From an uncultured bacterium (GTDB taxonomy: Bacteria > Myxococcota_A > Bradymonadia > UBA7976 > VGTA01): a stretch of DNA of 64,000 nucleotides. The DNA lies in NCBI GenBank assembly GCA_943788935.1, contig CALSSE010000003.1:214493-278492 (forward strand), written 5' to 3'. Positions 1-9,422 of the stretch are shown in pieces. Positions within the stretch are counted from its first letter, which is position 1. Every line of letters starts with the position of its first letter. The notes under the pieces were generated by a model. It searched no databases. It was not told the origin of the DNA and saw nothing but the letters and a program-made list of their open reading frames with translations. The position numbers and the translations under genes were made by a program.

Positions 1-196
1 CTACTGTTTGAGGGATCAGGTTCTTGATCAGGGTGTCTTTATCCTCACGTCCCTCTCCAACTCTAAAGTATCGGGGGTCATGGTTGTGAAGCTGATGAAG
101 TAGTGATAATAAAAACACGCTCTTACCAGCACCGAAAGTACCGGTGATCGCGACTTTTTTTGACCTTAAGAAAGGGCTCATAGACTCCCATTTCAT
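1..196 (-). CDS. P-loop NTPase, N-terminal part (truncated by window edge)
   Basis: Reading the minus strand from the ATG at 196-194 gives an open frame of 65 codons running off the left edge. Residues about 15-26 read VAITGTFGAGKS, a Walker A/P-loop (GxxxxGKS) in a beta-strand/loop/helix context, followed by a helix rich in Leu and His. The gene is therefore an ATP- or GTP-binding protein. The P-loop so near the N-terminus and the helix after it recall YcjX-like (DUF463) or other GTPase families, but too little is visible to decide. An in-frame ATG at 181-179, preceded by GGGAG, is an alternative start. It is divergent from the GYF-like gene at 302. Confidence 0.7.
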   Translation of the reverse strand, partial: MKWESMSPFLRSKKVAITGTFGAGKSVFLLSLLHQLHNHDPRYFRVGEGREDKDTLIKNLIPQTV

Positions 197-215
197 ATTT
201 ACAAGCGTGAGTTTT

Positions 216-244
216 TTGGCTGATGATCTGAGACGTAGTATAAG
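216..244 (+). promoter_or_regulatory. candidate sigma70-type promoter
   Basis: TTGGCT at 216-221 and TATAAG at 239-244 are 17 bp apart. They match 4/6 and 5/6 of the -35 and -10 consensus and would start transcription about 50 bp before the GYF-like gene at 302. Seen by eye only. Confidence 0.4.
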
Positions 245-301
245 CATAGTTCGGAAAAGATAAAGTTCCCAAAATATAAATAGTCATATCAAGGAGTCCA
301 C

Positions 302-1285
302 ATGTCTCAGCGTGGATATTTTATTAGGAGAGAAGAGAAGAGCTTTCAAGCCTCTTCTTGGGAACAACTGTGTGATTGGGCGAGCAGCGGACGCGTCAAA
401 CCTGACGATGATTTTATGACGCCAGAGAGTTCTCAATGGCGACAAGTCAAGCGAGAGCCAACTCTCAGCGTTTTAATACCGCACTCTGAACGCTTGCTCC
501 TAAAAAGAGGAGATCAGACTTACAAAGCCCAAAGCAATGAAATGCTTCAAGAGTGGGCAGCCAAAGGCCAAGTGAGCCCAGATGATCTCGTCTACTCAAC
601 GTACACACAGCTGTGGACACGAGTGAGTGATCTCCCAAGTCTTATGAATTGCATCCCTGAACTTGTTCATGAGAAGATGAGAGAACGTCAGATTCGCCGA
701 CATAACGTCTCCTTGCTCACTCCCCATCAGTCGCATCCCATGAACGCCTCAAACGACCATGATCTCCTCCAAGATGAATCAGAGAGTGTTGTCAATGACT
801 CCAAATCAACTCCCTATGGTGAATCAGCTGACTCTATACTCCAACTAAGCGCTCAATCACTTCAACAGATCTGCGCTCCACTCTATGATACAGCGCGACT
901 ATTCATTGTGATTAAAGAGCTTCGGCCTCTTGATCGTCTCAACGGAGAATGTAAGCTCTCATCTCTTCATATCGACTGCCAAGGGATGAATAAGCATGAA
1001 GCGCTCACCGCCCTTAGAGATGGGCTAATCAGTCACCAGCGAGAATTTTTTCCCGATGAGACAAGCGCTCGTTCTATAGGCGCTCTTTCGGTATATGAAG
1101 CGCTACATGATTTCCTCAATACTTTAGACGATGGTTTACCTCATGTAGGCCATCTCGATGAATCACGGTTCGTCGTCGGTAATCAAAACCGCCCAAAGAT
1201 GTCAGCTGAAGAGTCCACTCTGATGATCAATTTACACTCTTGCATTGAACAAATGATCTCTGCTGTGAGAAACTTTAAGCGGTGA
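302..1285 (+). CDS. GYF_2-like tandem-domain protein
   Basis: A 327-residue soluble protein without signal peptide or membrane segment. The ATG at 302 is preceded by AAGGAG at 291-296. Residues about 6-52 and 64-112 are two copies of one module: a strand start, a helix with CDWASSG or QEWAAKG, then V-P-DD and a conserved Trp. This is the pattern of GYF_2-type domains, which are usually adaptor modules. The rest (about 120-327) shows no recognisable domain. It lies 22 bp before the MopE-repeat lipoprotein, probably in one transcript, and is divergent from a P-loop NTPase. The function is unknown; the GYF_2 assignment rests on residue pattern only. Confidence 0.65.
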   Translation: MSQRGYFIRREEKSFQASSWEQLCDWASSGRVKPDDDFMTPESSQWRQVKREPTLSVLIPHSERLLLKRGDQTYKAQSNEMLQEWAAKGQVSPDDLVYSTYTQLWTRVSDLPSLMNCIPELVHEKMRERQIRRHNVSLLTPHQSHPMNASNDHDLLQDESESVVNDSKSTPYGESADSILQLSAQSLQQICAPLYDTARLFIVIKELRPLDRLNGECKLSSLHIDCQGMNKHEALTALRDGLISHQREFFPDETSARSIGALSVYEALHDFLNTLDDGLPHVGHLDESRFVVGNQNRPKMSAEESTLMINLHSCIEQMISAVRNFKR

Positions 1286-1307
1286 CCCTCTCTCGATCGG
1301 AGTTCCA

Positions 1308-4073
1308 ATGTTTTCATCTCCACACCTCTCTTTGACTCTCAGACGGTCTGCGACTTGTGTAAACGTCCGACCCTCATCGATTCTGTTTTGGATGTCATTG
1401 CTTGTTATCTCCTCAGTAACCTCCTCAGGCTGTGACCCGAGAACGTTCTATAACACTAAGGAAATGAGCATTGATCTCAACGGCTGTATCAATCGTTCTG
1501 AGTGTGAAGAAAGCCTCTTCTCTAGAACAACTTTAGGGTGCTATATCACAGAAGATACGAACGATATGTCGATCATCAGACGTAATCGGTTCCAAGTGGG
1601 CAACACTGGCGAATTAATCTTTGATGATGACTTACTCCCGGTAGAAGTGGGAGATAGTTTTAATGGAGGTCTGTACTTTTTCAGTGATCGACAGAGCTGT
1701 GGTGACCTCATACCAAGTTCTCCTTGTGATGAGGGCTGCCTGCTCCGCTTAGGACATTCGGAAATCACCGTGGGCAACCGAACCACAGTGGTACAATTTA
1801 CTACTGAAGATACATGCATGATTGAGACGGCAGACCCTGAGATACTCAGCGCCTGCTCAGAGCCCATGAGTGAAGAAGATATGACTCCTGATCTCGACAT
1901 CGAGCTTGCGGATATGGACATGAATTCTGACCGCGATGTCGGAGCAGAAGATATGGATATGGATGAAGGCTGTGATCTCAACTTGGTCGGAACAGAATGT
2001 GATGTTCAAGGCATAGGAGAGTGCGCCAAAGGCATTTACCGATGTCAAGACGATATGATCCAATGTGAGGCCAAAGTAGAGACCATTGAGAGCTGTGATA
2101 ACCTCGATAATGACTGCGATGGCTCGATCGACGAAGATCTAGGGGGGGATCTCTGCACCGTAGGCGTTGGCGCCTGTCAAACAGGGGGTGTTTTCGCCTG
2201 TATTGGAGGACAGTTTTCTTGCGCTACCCCAGAGGTCCCCTTACCCGCTATCGATGATGCTACCTGTGATCAAATCGACGATGACTGTGATGGACTGAAT
2301 GACGAGAACTATCCAAACCAAGTCACGAGCTGTGGTCAGGGTATATGCGCTGCAACAGGGGTCTTAACCTGCGAGCGAGGTCAAGAAGTAAACAGTTGTC
2401 TTGAGGGGTCAGCTGGACCGTCAGATGGAGACATCTGTGATGGGCTTGACAGTGACTGTGACGGAATAGTCGATGAGTCATTTTCGCCTGAGAACACTAT
2501 GTGTGGGACAGGTATCTGCGCTAGCACTGGACAAAGAACCTGTGAGAATGGAATGATCATGGACAGCTGCGCTCCGATCCCTGTTGATCCTACTGAAAGC
2601 GACCAGAGCTGTAACCTCAGCGATGATGACTGTGATGGTGCCATCGATGAAGGATATATGATCACTGTAGCGGGGTGTGGTCTCGGTGTTTGTTCGGCCG
2701 CTGGACAGCTCATCTGTCAAAATGGAGCTGTCACCAACACCTGTATAGAAGGCCAAGTGACCGATGCGAATGATGTCACTTGCGACGGTCTTGATGGAGA
2801 CTGTGACGGTAGAGTCGATGAGGGAGCCGGAGATCAGGTGAGTACTTGCGGAATCGGTGTCTGTCAACGGTTTGGGGTGTTAAGCTGTGTGAACGGCGCT
2901 CCTGTCGATAGCTGCGCAGAGGGAGAGCCGACTCGCCGAGATGATCCCACATGCAATGCTCTAGATGAAGACTGTGATGGACAAATAGACGAAGACTTTA
3001 TTTCTTATGCCTCTCCCCCATGTGGAGATGGAGTCTGCCAAAATATTGGAGAGATCACCTGTGAGAATGGGTCTCTAAACGATGATTGCCAAGCCTTACC
3101 GGCGCCGAGTATTGATGATCAAACCTGCAATAATATCGATGAGGACTGTGATGGAGAAATCGATGAAGACTTTCCTGAAGTTCCTACATCATGTGGTGTC
3201 GGTGAATGTGCGAGCCAAGGCGTTAATCGTTGTGATAATGGTTCAAATATAGACACTTGTGAACCGATCACCTTCACCGGGGCGATCGAAGACATCTGTG
3301 ATGGTCTCGATAATGACTGTGATAATACGGTCGATGAAGACTACAACGTTCAGCCTGTTAACTGTGATGTCGCGATTTCTTGTGTTAAGACCGGCTATAC
3401 GACGTGTATCAATCAACAGCTTAGCGACACCTGTGATGACCCCTCTAGTCGTGATAGTGACAGCGATGGCACAGGAGATCCCTGCGCCTGGGTACTGCAA
3501 GCTGAGACGAGCCTCCCTTTTGATATCCTTCGTCATGAAGTCACTTTTGGGGCATATCAAGATTGTATCGCCTCAGGAGGATGTGGAGTAAATCCAATTA
3601 ATTACCGAGTTGTTGATCAAATCGACGATCGCACTGGCTGCGAATATATACCGGTCGGAGATCCTACGGATGAGCCAGAAGGTTTCCCTTTACGCTGTAC
3701 TAATAACCGACAGCTAGAAGAATATTGTGACTGGATCGGAGGCAGGGTACCCACGCTTGACGAGATGACAACCAATATCCAACCGATCTTAGGACCATTT
3801 GATTGTAGTAACTCTAACGGAGGAGACTGCCCCGATGCGACGGGCCTACCTCTACCTGTATGCAGTCTCGAACAGGCTCCAGGAGACCTCTTGGTCTGTG
3901 ACATAGGTGGTAATGTCTATGAGGCCTCATCAACATATTCAGGGGAGGGAGATTCTAGAGTTTCCGTATGTTTTGATGACTTTACTGGAGGTAATACCAT
4001 TTTCAACTCATGTGCCCTACAGCGTGTCTCTAGAATGGGGCCAAGAATCGGCGGGCGCTGCATCAGGGATTGA
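1308..4073 (+). CDS. MopE-type repeat lipoprotein with C-terminal FGE/SUMF1-like domain
   Basis: A 921-residue exported protein. The N-terminus has two Arg, a hydrophobic core and VTSSGC, so Cys42 is the likely lipidated residue after LspA cleavage. Residues about 185-225 are acidic (Asp/Met/Glu). From about 261 to 676 there are eight CDxxDxDCDGxxDE motifs, each followed by a Cys-rich linker (CGxGxC, then C-NG or C-RG). These Asp-rich loops are the MopE/MYXO-type repeats, likely calcium- or metal-binding surface structures. Residues about 731-921 resemble a formylglycine-generating-enzyme-like (C-type-lectin-fold) domain, with EVTFGAYQDC, GGRVPTLDEM and CDIGGNVYE, but end early and lack the usual RGGSW...GFRC ending. 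The domain is probably a binding module. lspA follows downstream. Confidence 0.8.
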   Translation: MFSSPHLSLTLRRSATCVNVRPSSILFWMSLLVISSVTSSGCDPRTFYNTKEMSIDLNGCINRSECEESLFSRTTLGCYITEDTNDMSIIRRNRFQVGNTGELIFDDDLLPVEVGDSFNGGLYFFSDRQSCGDLIPSSPCDEGCLLRLGHSEITVGNRTTVVQFTTEDTCMIETADPEILSACSEPMSEEDMTPDLDIELADMDMNSDRDVGAEDMDMDEGCDLNLVGTECDVQGIGECAKGIYRCQDDMIQCEAKVETIESCDNLDNDCDGSIDEDLGGDLCTVGVGACQTGGVFACIGGQFSCATPEVPLPAIDDATCDQIDDDCDGLNDENYPNQVTSCGQGICAATGVLTCERGQEVNSCLEGSAGPSDGDICDGLDSDCDGIVDESFSPENTMCGTGICASTGQRTCENGMIMDSCAPIPVDPTESDQSCNLSDDDCDGAIDEGYMITVAGCGLGVCSAAGQLICQNGAVTNTCIEGQVTDANDVTCDGLDGDCDGRVDEGAGDQVSTCGIGVCQRFGVLSCVNGAPVDSCAEGEPTRRDDPTCNALDEDCDGQIDEDFISYASPPCGDGVCQNIGEITCENGSLNDDCQALPAPSIDDQTCNNIDEDCDGEIDEDFPEVPTSCGVGECASQGVNRCDNGSNIDTCEPITFTGAIEDICDGLDNDCDNTVDEDYNVQPVNCDVAISCVKTGYTTCINQQLSDTCDDPSSRDSDSDGTGDPCAWVLQAETSLPFDILRHEVTFGAYQDCIASGGCGVNPINYRVVDQIDDRTGCEYIPVGDPTDEPEGFPLRCTNNRQLEEYCDWIGGRVPTLDEMTTNIQPILGPFDCSNSNGGDCPDATGLPLPVCSLEQAPGDLLVCDIGGNVYEASSTYSGEGDSRVSVCFDDFTGGNTIFNSCALQRVSRMGPRIGGRCIRD

Positions 4074-4206
4074 CCCTGTGTGTGAAAGACTCTTAATCAT
4101 CACTCATCTTCCTTGTTCAGTCTTTGTTCAATAAGAGAGGTTGCATTTATGACAAGAGTCTCGATAGAGTACGCACCGCTTTAATGAATATGACTTGAGG
4201 TTCATA

Positions 4207-4857
4207 ATGAGTGAGAATGAAAAGACTGAGATCACCCCAAGCGACCGAGGTGACATTAAGAAGACGAGTGACGAGACGAGTGCGATGGCCTCAGCTGATT
4301 GGCGTCAACCAACACTGTGGATGGTGGTGGGTAGCGTCATCTCAGTGTGGCTAGATCAATGGTCAAAGACTTGGGCGGCAAAAGCCCTCTACACCGGTAA
4401 TGCTGCTGAAGCAGGTGGTGTCCCTGTTAACCCGAGCGAGCTTTACACTAGAGTCATCGAAGTCACCAGTTGGTTTAACTTTCGACTGGTAGGGAACAAA
4501 GGGGCCGCTTGGGGAATCTTCAAAGACTTACCTGAGAGTACGCGAGTCCCTTTCTTTGTCGTTCTCAGCGCTTTCGCTCTTACCGTTCTCTTAGTCGTAT
4601 ATTACAAGAGCCACGGCCAAACTCTAATGCAATCTGCGCTCGTATTGATCTGTGGAGGTGCGATCGGAAACCTCATCGACCGCCTACAAATCGGTTACGT
4701 GATTGATTTTATTGATTGGCACATCGGTGTTCATCACTGGCCGACATTTAACGTCGCCGACATATCGATCTCTGTTGGCGTAGGTCTCATGGTGATCGAT
4801 ATGATCCGTCAGAGTATCTTAGAGTACAAAATGAGTAAATCTGAGACGCCTAACTAG
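4207..4857 (+). CDS. lspA: Lipoprotein signal peptidase (signal peptidase II)
   Basis: LspA is an inner-membrane aspartyl protease that cleaves prolipoprotein signal peptides before the lipid-modified Cys. The ATG at 4207 is preferred because GAGG at 4197-4200 stands at good spacing; an upstream TTG at 4195 overlaps that site. In the 216-residue product D50-Q, the NKGAAWG loop (97-103), GGAIGNLID (catalytic D158) and FNVADISIS (catalytic D185) are all present in family order, with four membrane segments. The N-terminal ~33 residues are a hydrophilic, charged extension not usual for the family. The next gene converges from the minus strand. The window encodes many lipoproteins that would be its substrates. 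Confidence 0.95.
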   Translation: MSENEKTEITPSDRGDIKKTSDETSAMASADWRQPTLWMVVGSVISVWLDQWSKTWAAKALYTGNAAEAGGVPVNPSELYTRVIEVTSWFNFRLVGNKGAAWGIFKDLPESTRVPFFVVLSAFALTVLLVVYYKSHGQTLMQSALVLICGGAIGNLIDRLQIGYVIDFIDWHIGVHHWPTFNVADISISVGVGLMVIDMIRQSILEYKMSKSETPN

Positions 4858-4863
4858 CCCTTA

Positions 4864-4896
4864 TAAAGATCACCTAAAGATCACCTAAAGATCACT
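4864..4896. repeat. 3 x 11-bp tandem repeat at convergent gene ends
   Basis: Three consecutive copies of TAAAGATCACC (the last ends in T) lie between lspA and the convergent small gene. The third copy contains that gene's stop codon (TCA at 4892-4894). Confidence 0.9.
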
Positions 4897-5251
4897 GGGT
4901 ACCAGAAGTAGGCTTATTCTCTGCAGCGGGTGTATCCTCTTTTTCCTGATCTGTTAACTTGATCGTTGACGGAGTTTCTGCTTGCATAGCCTGCTCAAGC
5001 TCCAAGAGCTGCTTAGCTTTAGACTCCCGTCGCTGAACGCAAGCGTTAAGCTCTTCTCCTGCATGACCTTGACTCTCGCACCACGCCCTAAAGGTCTTTA
5101 ACTCAACCTTACCGGTTGTCATCAGAGTAGAGAGGTCTTGGTGAGGGCTTAACTCAGCTTGAAAGCGCGATTCATTTTGCTTCAAGACATAGGCTCCTGC
5201 AGCAACCATGAGGGCAATTAAAACCAAAGCACCTTTTAGCGTATTGCTCAT
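4892..5251 (-). CDS. Small single-pass membrane-anchored protein
   Basis: The frame is open from 5302, but the ATG at 5251-5249 is preceded by AAGGAA and starts directly before the membrane segment, so it is the better start (119 residues). Residues about 6-22 form one hydrophobic helix. The rest is hydrophilic: a helical stretch with two Cys (WCESQGH...NACVQRR), then a Glu/Gln-rich helix and a low-complexity tail ending in TSGTQ. This topology suggests a periplasmic or envelope-facing domain. No family was recognised. It is divergent from the lipoprotein gene at 5348. Confidence 0.65.
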   Translation of the reverse strand: MSNTLKGALVLIALMVAAGAYVLKQNESRFQAELSPHQDLSTLMTTGKVELKTFRAWCESQGHAGEELNACVQRRESKAKQLLELEQAMQAETPSTIKLTDQEKEDTPAAENKPTSGTQ

Positions 5252-5347
5252 AATATATTCCTTGAAATAGCTCTTGTTCAATTTACAACTCGATTGAAGC
5301 AAAGATATATTTACCCTGTTAGCTCAAGTAGCAATTGGGGATAGAAG

Positions 5348-6478
5348 ATGTTAGATCGTAGCGCGTTTATAAGAAGAGGTAAAGATATGAGATGGACAGT
5401 GGATATGCTGTTGATTGTGGTCAAGCGGACCTCAACGATTCGCTCTTTATATTGGAAAGCCCTGAACGCTAAGAGCTTTTATAATTTAAGTACTTGCATA
5501 GCCTGCTGTGCACTCACTCTACTCGGATTTGGATGTGGTAGTCAAAGCTCAAAGCTGCAATCTGGGAAAGTGTGTCAAGAGAGTGTCTCTGTACTGAAGC
5601 AAAGAATAGGACCTGAATTTGACAAGCTGATCTCAGTCACTCCGCTCCCTATTCCATCGGCCTCACAGTATGGTTGTGTACTCACCTTCACCAAGATCCT
5701 TGAAGAGCTACCGGGAGAGGTTGTGGGTCAATACATCTCTAGCGCCCAACCTCATGAGCTCGCCTTCCTAATTCCTGATTCTGAAGGTCGGTTAGTCTTG
5801 AGCCAGCCCCCGATCCCTAGTCATCGGCAAGATCAAGTGACGATGCAAGTCAAACTCGCTGAGGTCCATGATGGAGGTCATCCTGAAGTGATGGTAGAGG
5901 AGAGAGATCTCGGTAGCCGAACACAGGTCTATGGATTGAGAATATTCCTTTATGCCGAGGGGGTGCCCGTGCCTAAAGAGATCTTCTCCGAGCGGATGAG
6001 TATCAAGAACTCATCTGGGGTAGAGAGAGTCGCTGAGCTGCTTATTGGTAGCTATGATGACTTTCCTGCTCTCTTTTTAAAGTCTTCATTCTCTAAAAAA
6101 GAAAGAATCTATATGTGGCATGAATCGCTTCAAAAATATCGATTCGATCTCTCTGCGACCCAAAGGCGTGCGCTCAGTCGTTCGGCTTCCAAAAAGAGTC
6201 TAAGACCCCGTAAAGCATCACCTCCTCGCGTTATCTCTAAAGAGGGTGACAAAAAAATGAAACCATCATCGATTGTTGACATCGTAGATGTGCCTAAGTC
6301 GAGCGCTCCCTCAAGCTCTAAACTCGAGCGACGCAGTCAGGTTGAGGAGCCTGCACCCATCCAAGAGAGAGATCTGTCTCGAAGCGCAGACAGTCAAGTT
6401 CAAGAAGAAGGGGTAAAGTCTAAGCCCAAGGGTGAAGAGAAGGTCACTACAGTAAATGAATTTTTAGAGGGATTATGA
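5348..6478 (+). CDS. Putative lipoprotein of unknown function
   Basis: A 376-residue protein whose long basic N-terminus leads into a hydrophobic stretch ending LLGFGC at about residue 63, a slightly off-consensus lipobox. ATG 5348 has GGGGA just upstream. Residues about 70-280 look like a folded, mainly beta domain with Cys residues (VCQESV, YGCVL). After about 290 the chain becomes disordered, rich in Ser, Lys, Pro and Glu. Its stop overlaps the next start by 4 bp (ATGA at 6475), so it is translationally coupled to the homocysteine methyltransferase/MetF gene, although nothing in the protein suggests a role in methionine synthesis. No family was recognised. Confidence 0.6.
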   Translation: MLDRSAFIRRGKDMRWTVDMLLIVVKRTSTIRSLYWKALNAKSFYNLSTCIACCALTLLGFGCGSQSSKLQSGKVCQESVSVLKQRIGPEFDKLISVTPLPIPSASQYGCVLTFTKILEELPGEVVGQYISSAQPHELAFLIPDSEGRLVLSQPPIPSHRQDQVTMQVKLAEVHDGGHPEVMVEERDLGSRTQVYGLRIFLYAEGVPVPKEIFSERMSIKNSSGVERVAELLIGSYDDFPALFLKSSFSKKERIYMWHESLQKYRFDLSATQRRALSRSASKKSLRPRKASPPRVISKEGDKKMKPSSIVDIVDVPKSSAPSSSKLERRSQVEEPAPIQERDLSRSADSQVQEEGVKSKPKGEEKVTTVNEFLEGL

Positions 6479-8391
6479 CTAGTCAAGAGTCTTCAAGCAA
6501 CCTCGGCGCATTATTCCTAGATCGAGCAGCAGAGGGAGGATTACTGTTTGATGGAGCGGTCGGCACTCAGCTTTATGAGAGAGGGATCTTCCTAAATCAA
6601 TGCTTTGAACAAGTGAGTATTACGCAACCTCGTCTCATCAAACAGGTACACCGTGACTATTTTGAGGCGGGGGCAGAGGTTCTCACCACAAATACTTTTG
6701 GTGCCAATCGGATGCGCCTTGCCCAACATGGCTTAGAAAATATGTGGAAGGAGATCAATAGAGTATCAGTACAGCTAGCTAAAGAAGTAGGGAGTGAGCA
6801 TGCTTTTATCGCTGGTAGTGTTGGACCTTCAGGGGTCACGTTAGATGAGCTATCCCGACCCAAGGGGAGAGAGGCGCTACAATCACTCACCGACCAAATA
6901 CAGGTGCTCATCGAGGCTGGGGTAGACCTCATCTGCTTGGAGACCTTTCCTGTGCTCCAAGAGCTAGAGATCATGGTCGAGAGAGCTAAAGAGTATGGTG
7001 TGCCTATCGTTGCCTTATATACTTTTCAGCCCGATGGTCGAGGGTCTGAGGGTCAATCGCCGCTAGCGGTCGCTCAGCGTCTTATTGAAGCAGGCGCTGA
7101 TGTCATTGGGTCTAATTGTGGCGGAGGACCTGAGCTCTTATATAAGGTGACAACACCTATGGTAGAGCTAGGATATCCGGTCCTCGCCCAAGCCAATGCG
7201 GGCCGCCCTGAATTGATCGAAGGGCGAAGTATCTATATCGCCAACCATGAGTATTTCTCAGTGTACACACGCCGTCTGCTCAAAGCGGGTATCAAAGTAG
7301 TTGGTGGCTGTTGTGGCACCACTCCTGCGCACATCAGAAAAATGGCGAATGTCACTCGTATGTTCAATCCTCAATCAAGGAGATCAGCGAACATTCAGAT
7401 CAACACGCGTGAACCACAGGGTCTAGATTCTGCGATACCTCGATTGCCCCTCGCTGATTCAGAGGATCACTCGCGTCTGGCAGAGAGGAGCGCGCTTGGT
7501 CATGCGCTAGCTAGAGGAGACTTTGTGACGAGTGTCGAGGTTAACCCTCCCCTCGGCTTCAACCTCAGCGCCAAGATCGAGGCTACTCGAGCGCTGTATC
7601 AGGCTGGGGTGAGCACGATTAATATCGCTGATGGTCCACGGGCTTCTGTACGAATGAGCAATATCGCCATGGCTCAGAAGGTTACATCAGAGACCGGTGT
7701 TGAGCCTATCGTTCATGTCTGTTGTCGTGATCGAAGCTTTTTGGGGCTACAGTCACACCTCTTGGGTGCACATGTCATGGGAATCCGGAATTTAGTAGTC
7801 ATCACTGGAGATCCTCCTAAGATGGGTCCATTCCCTCACTCTACAGGGGTGTATGATCTCGATAGCATTGAGCTATTACGGGTCCTTCAAGGGTATAACC
7901 ATGGGGTCGACCCCGCAGGCAAAGAGATGCCAGAGCCTTGCTCCTTTGTGTTAGCGACCGGAGCAGAGCCGGCAGCAAGCGACTACACTCATGAGCTCCG
8001 ACGTCTAGAAATGAAGCGCGATGCTGGCGCTGATTTTGTGATGACTCAGCCTGTGTATGACCCTAAACAAGTAGAGAGGTTTTTACTCGATGCTCGGGAA
8101 TTAAATCTTCCTATTTTAATGGGCCTGTGCCCACTCGCGAGCTTTAGAAACGCGATATTCCTCCACGAGAATGTACCGGGGATGAAGATCCCTGACGCGA
8201 TCCTCAATCGGATGCGAGAGGCTGACGCTCAAGGGAGAGCAGAAGCCGAGGGCGTTAAGATCGCTAGAGAATCGCTAGAGGCTGCAAAGGGGTTGATTCA
8301 AGGAGCATATCTCATGCCACCCTTTGGTCGAACTTACCTAGCGCAAAGGGTACTCGAAGGTTGGATCACCCCTCGTGAGCCCTCCCATTAA
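6475..8391 (+). CDS. Bifunctional homocysteine S-methyltransferase / methylenetetrahydrofolate reductase (YitJ type)
   Basis: A 638-residue fusion. Residues about 15-295 are a Pcv/BHMT-type homocysteine methyltransferase: LFDGAVGTQLYERG at the N-terminus, GSNCGGGP near 213 and GGCCGTTP near 277. The three Cys are the zinc ligands that activate homocysteine thiolate. Residues about 345-630 are the MetF domain, an FAD-dependent TIM barrel that reduces 5,10-methylene-THF to 5-methyl-THF (SVEVNPPLGF, VVITGDPPKMG, ADFVMTQPVYD, PILMGLCPL). The order and length match the YitJ-type fusions of Bacillus. Joining methyl-group production and methyl transfer in one cytoplasmic protein suits methionine synthesis. 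Start overlaps the upstream stop (ATGA). Confidence 0.92.
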   Translation: MTSQESSSNLGALFLDRAAEGGLLFDGAVGTQLYERGIFLNQCFEQVSITQPRLIKQVHRDYFEAGAEVLTTNTFGANRMRLAQHGLENMWKEINRVSVQLAKEVGSEHAFIAGSVGPSGVTLDELSRPKGREALQSLTDQIQVLIEAGVDLICLETFPVLQELEIMVERAKEYGVPIVALYTFQPDGRGSEGQSPLAVAQRLIEAGADVIGSNCGGGPELLYKVTTPMVELGYPVLAQANAGRPELIEGRSIYIANHEYFSVYTRRLLKAGIKVVGGCCGTTPAHIRKMANVTRMFNPQSRRSANIQINTREPQGLDSAIPRLPLADSEDHSRLAERSALGHALARGDFVTSVEVNPPLGFNLSAKIEATRALYQAGVSTINIADGPRASVRMSNIAMAQKVTSETGVEPIVHVCCRDRSFLGLQSHLLGAHVMGIRNLVVITGDPPKMGPFPHSTGVYDLDSIELLRVLQGYNHGVDPAGKEMPEPCSFVLATGAEPAASDYTHELRRLEMKRDAGADFVMTQPVYDPKQVERFLLDARELNLPILMGLCPLASFRNAIFLHENVPGMKIPDAILNRMREADAQGRAEAEGVKIARESLEAAKGLIQGAYLMPPFGRTYLAQRVLEGWITPREPSH

Positions 8392-8397
8392 TGCCCC

Positions 8398-8433
8398 AAG
8401 GTCTCGCTCAAGGTCTCGCTCAAAGTCTCTCTT
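8398..8433. repeat. 3 x 12-bp tandem repeat in a gene gap
   Basis: AAGGTCTCGCTC occurs twice perfectly and a third time with changes (AAAGTCTCTCTT). The array sits between the stop at 8391 and the acyltransferase start at 8447. Confidence 0.8.
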
Positions 8434-8446
8434 AAGAATATAGACG

Positions 8447-9391
8447 ATGAAGAAGACCCTAAGACAGCTCTCAAGACCAATAAGACATCGTTTAGGATCG
8501 ATTTTCATCCTCTTATTGAGTTGCCTCTGTACTCTCCTTCCCCTCTCGGTCTCTCAATGGCTTGGAATGAGATTAGGTCTAGTTTTGAGGATTTTACTCC
8601 GTGGCCAGAGGTCGCAGGTAGAGAACCAGCTCTTCAATGTGGGAGCAGCGCTCAAACTAAAATCACCTGATGAGATCTATTTAATAGAGAGAGCTCATTG
8701 GTCTGATCTAGGCCGACGATTAGGTGAATGGCTCGCCGGTGAGAAGGCTCTCCAGCTCTTCAAGATTTCTGATCAATGCCGAAGTCTTTTGACCATGATT
8801 AAGCAGCGTTCAAGTGAAGGGAGGCCACAGGTGATCCTCACTGCTCACTTCGGGCATTGGGAATTAATGGCGGCCTTCTTATCATCACAAGGATTTAAGT
8901 TTACCGCCATCGCAGCTCCTCCTCCAAGAGGACCAATCGGTCGATGGCTCACTCAACATCGAACCCAACTAGGGATCGAGACTATACACCCTCACGGGGG
9001 AGCAAAAATCGCTTGTCAGCGTCTTGAGCGAGGGGGAATCATCGCTCTCTTAATCGACCAATCTACTCGAGAGAGATCTGTCTCCTCGACTTTTCTTGGA
9101 CTCAAAGCCCCGATGAGCCTTACCGCCGACCGGCTTATCAAACGCTTCAGCGCCGAGGTTCATTGGGTCACATGCCGCTATACTCCGCGCGGTGAATATG
9201 TCCTCGATGTAGAGTCGCTCCTCCCTGATATCAACGATCTTAATGTCTCACTCTCAGAAGCTCCTTCGTTAGATGGAGAAGAGCTACAGTATATTCGCCT
9301 CGCTCATCGTCATCTCGAGGCTCAGATCATCGCTGCCCCTCAGCAATGGATTTGGTTTCATCGACGATGGGTAGACCGTAGAGACCAATGA
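8447..9391 (+). CDS. LpxL/HtrB-type lysophospholipid (lipid A) acyltransferase
   Basis: A 314-residue inner-membrane protein. Residues about 15-55 carry the N-terminal membrane anchor. HFGHWE at about 134-139 is the catalytic H(x4)E motif of lipid A late acyltransferases. Downstream, RLERGGIIALLIDQS followed by FLG and the C-terminal WIWFHRRW match the LpxL/LpxM family (DHGQ-like region and W-FHRRW ending). The expected role is acyl-ACP-dependent acylation of lipid A or a related lipid on the cytoplasmic face. That implies an LPS-type outer membrane. The exact acyl chain and acceptor cannot be told. It sits between the methyltransferase fusion and the sirtuin. Confidence 0.88.
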   Translation: MKKTLRQLSRPIRHRLGSIFILLLSCLCTLLPLSVSQWLGMRLGLVLRILLRGQRSQVENQLFNVGAALKLKSPDEIYLIERAHWSDLGRRLGEWLAGEKALQLFKISDQCRSLLTMIKQRSSEGRPQVILTAHFGHWELMAAFLSSQGFKFTAIAAPPPRGPIGRWLTQHRTQLGIETIHPHGGAKIACQRLERGGIIALLIDQSTRERSVSSTFLGLKAPMSLTADRLIKRFSAEVHWVTCRYTPRGEYVLDVESLLPDINDLNVSLSEAPSLDGEELQYIRLAHRHLEAQIIAAPQQWIWFHRRWVDRRDQ

Positions 9392-9422
9392 TCAGCGAGC
9401 GTACCCCCTGAATGGAGAGAGT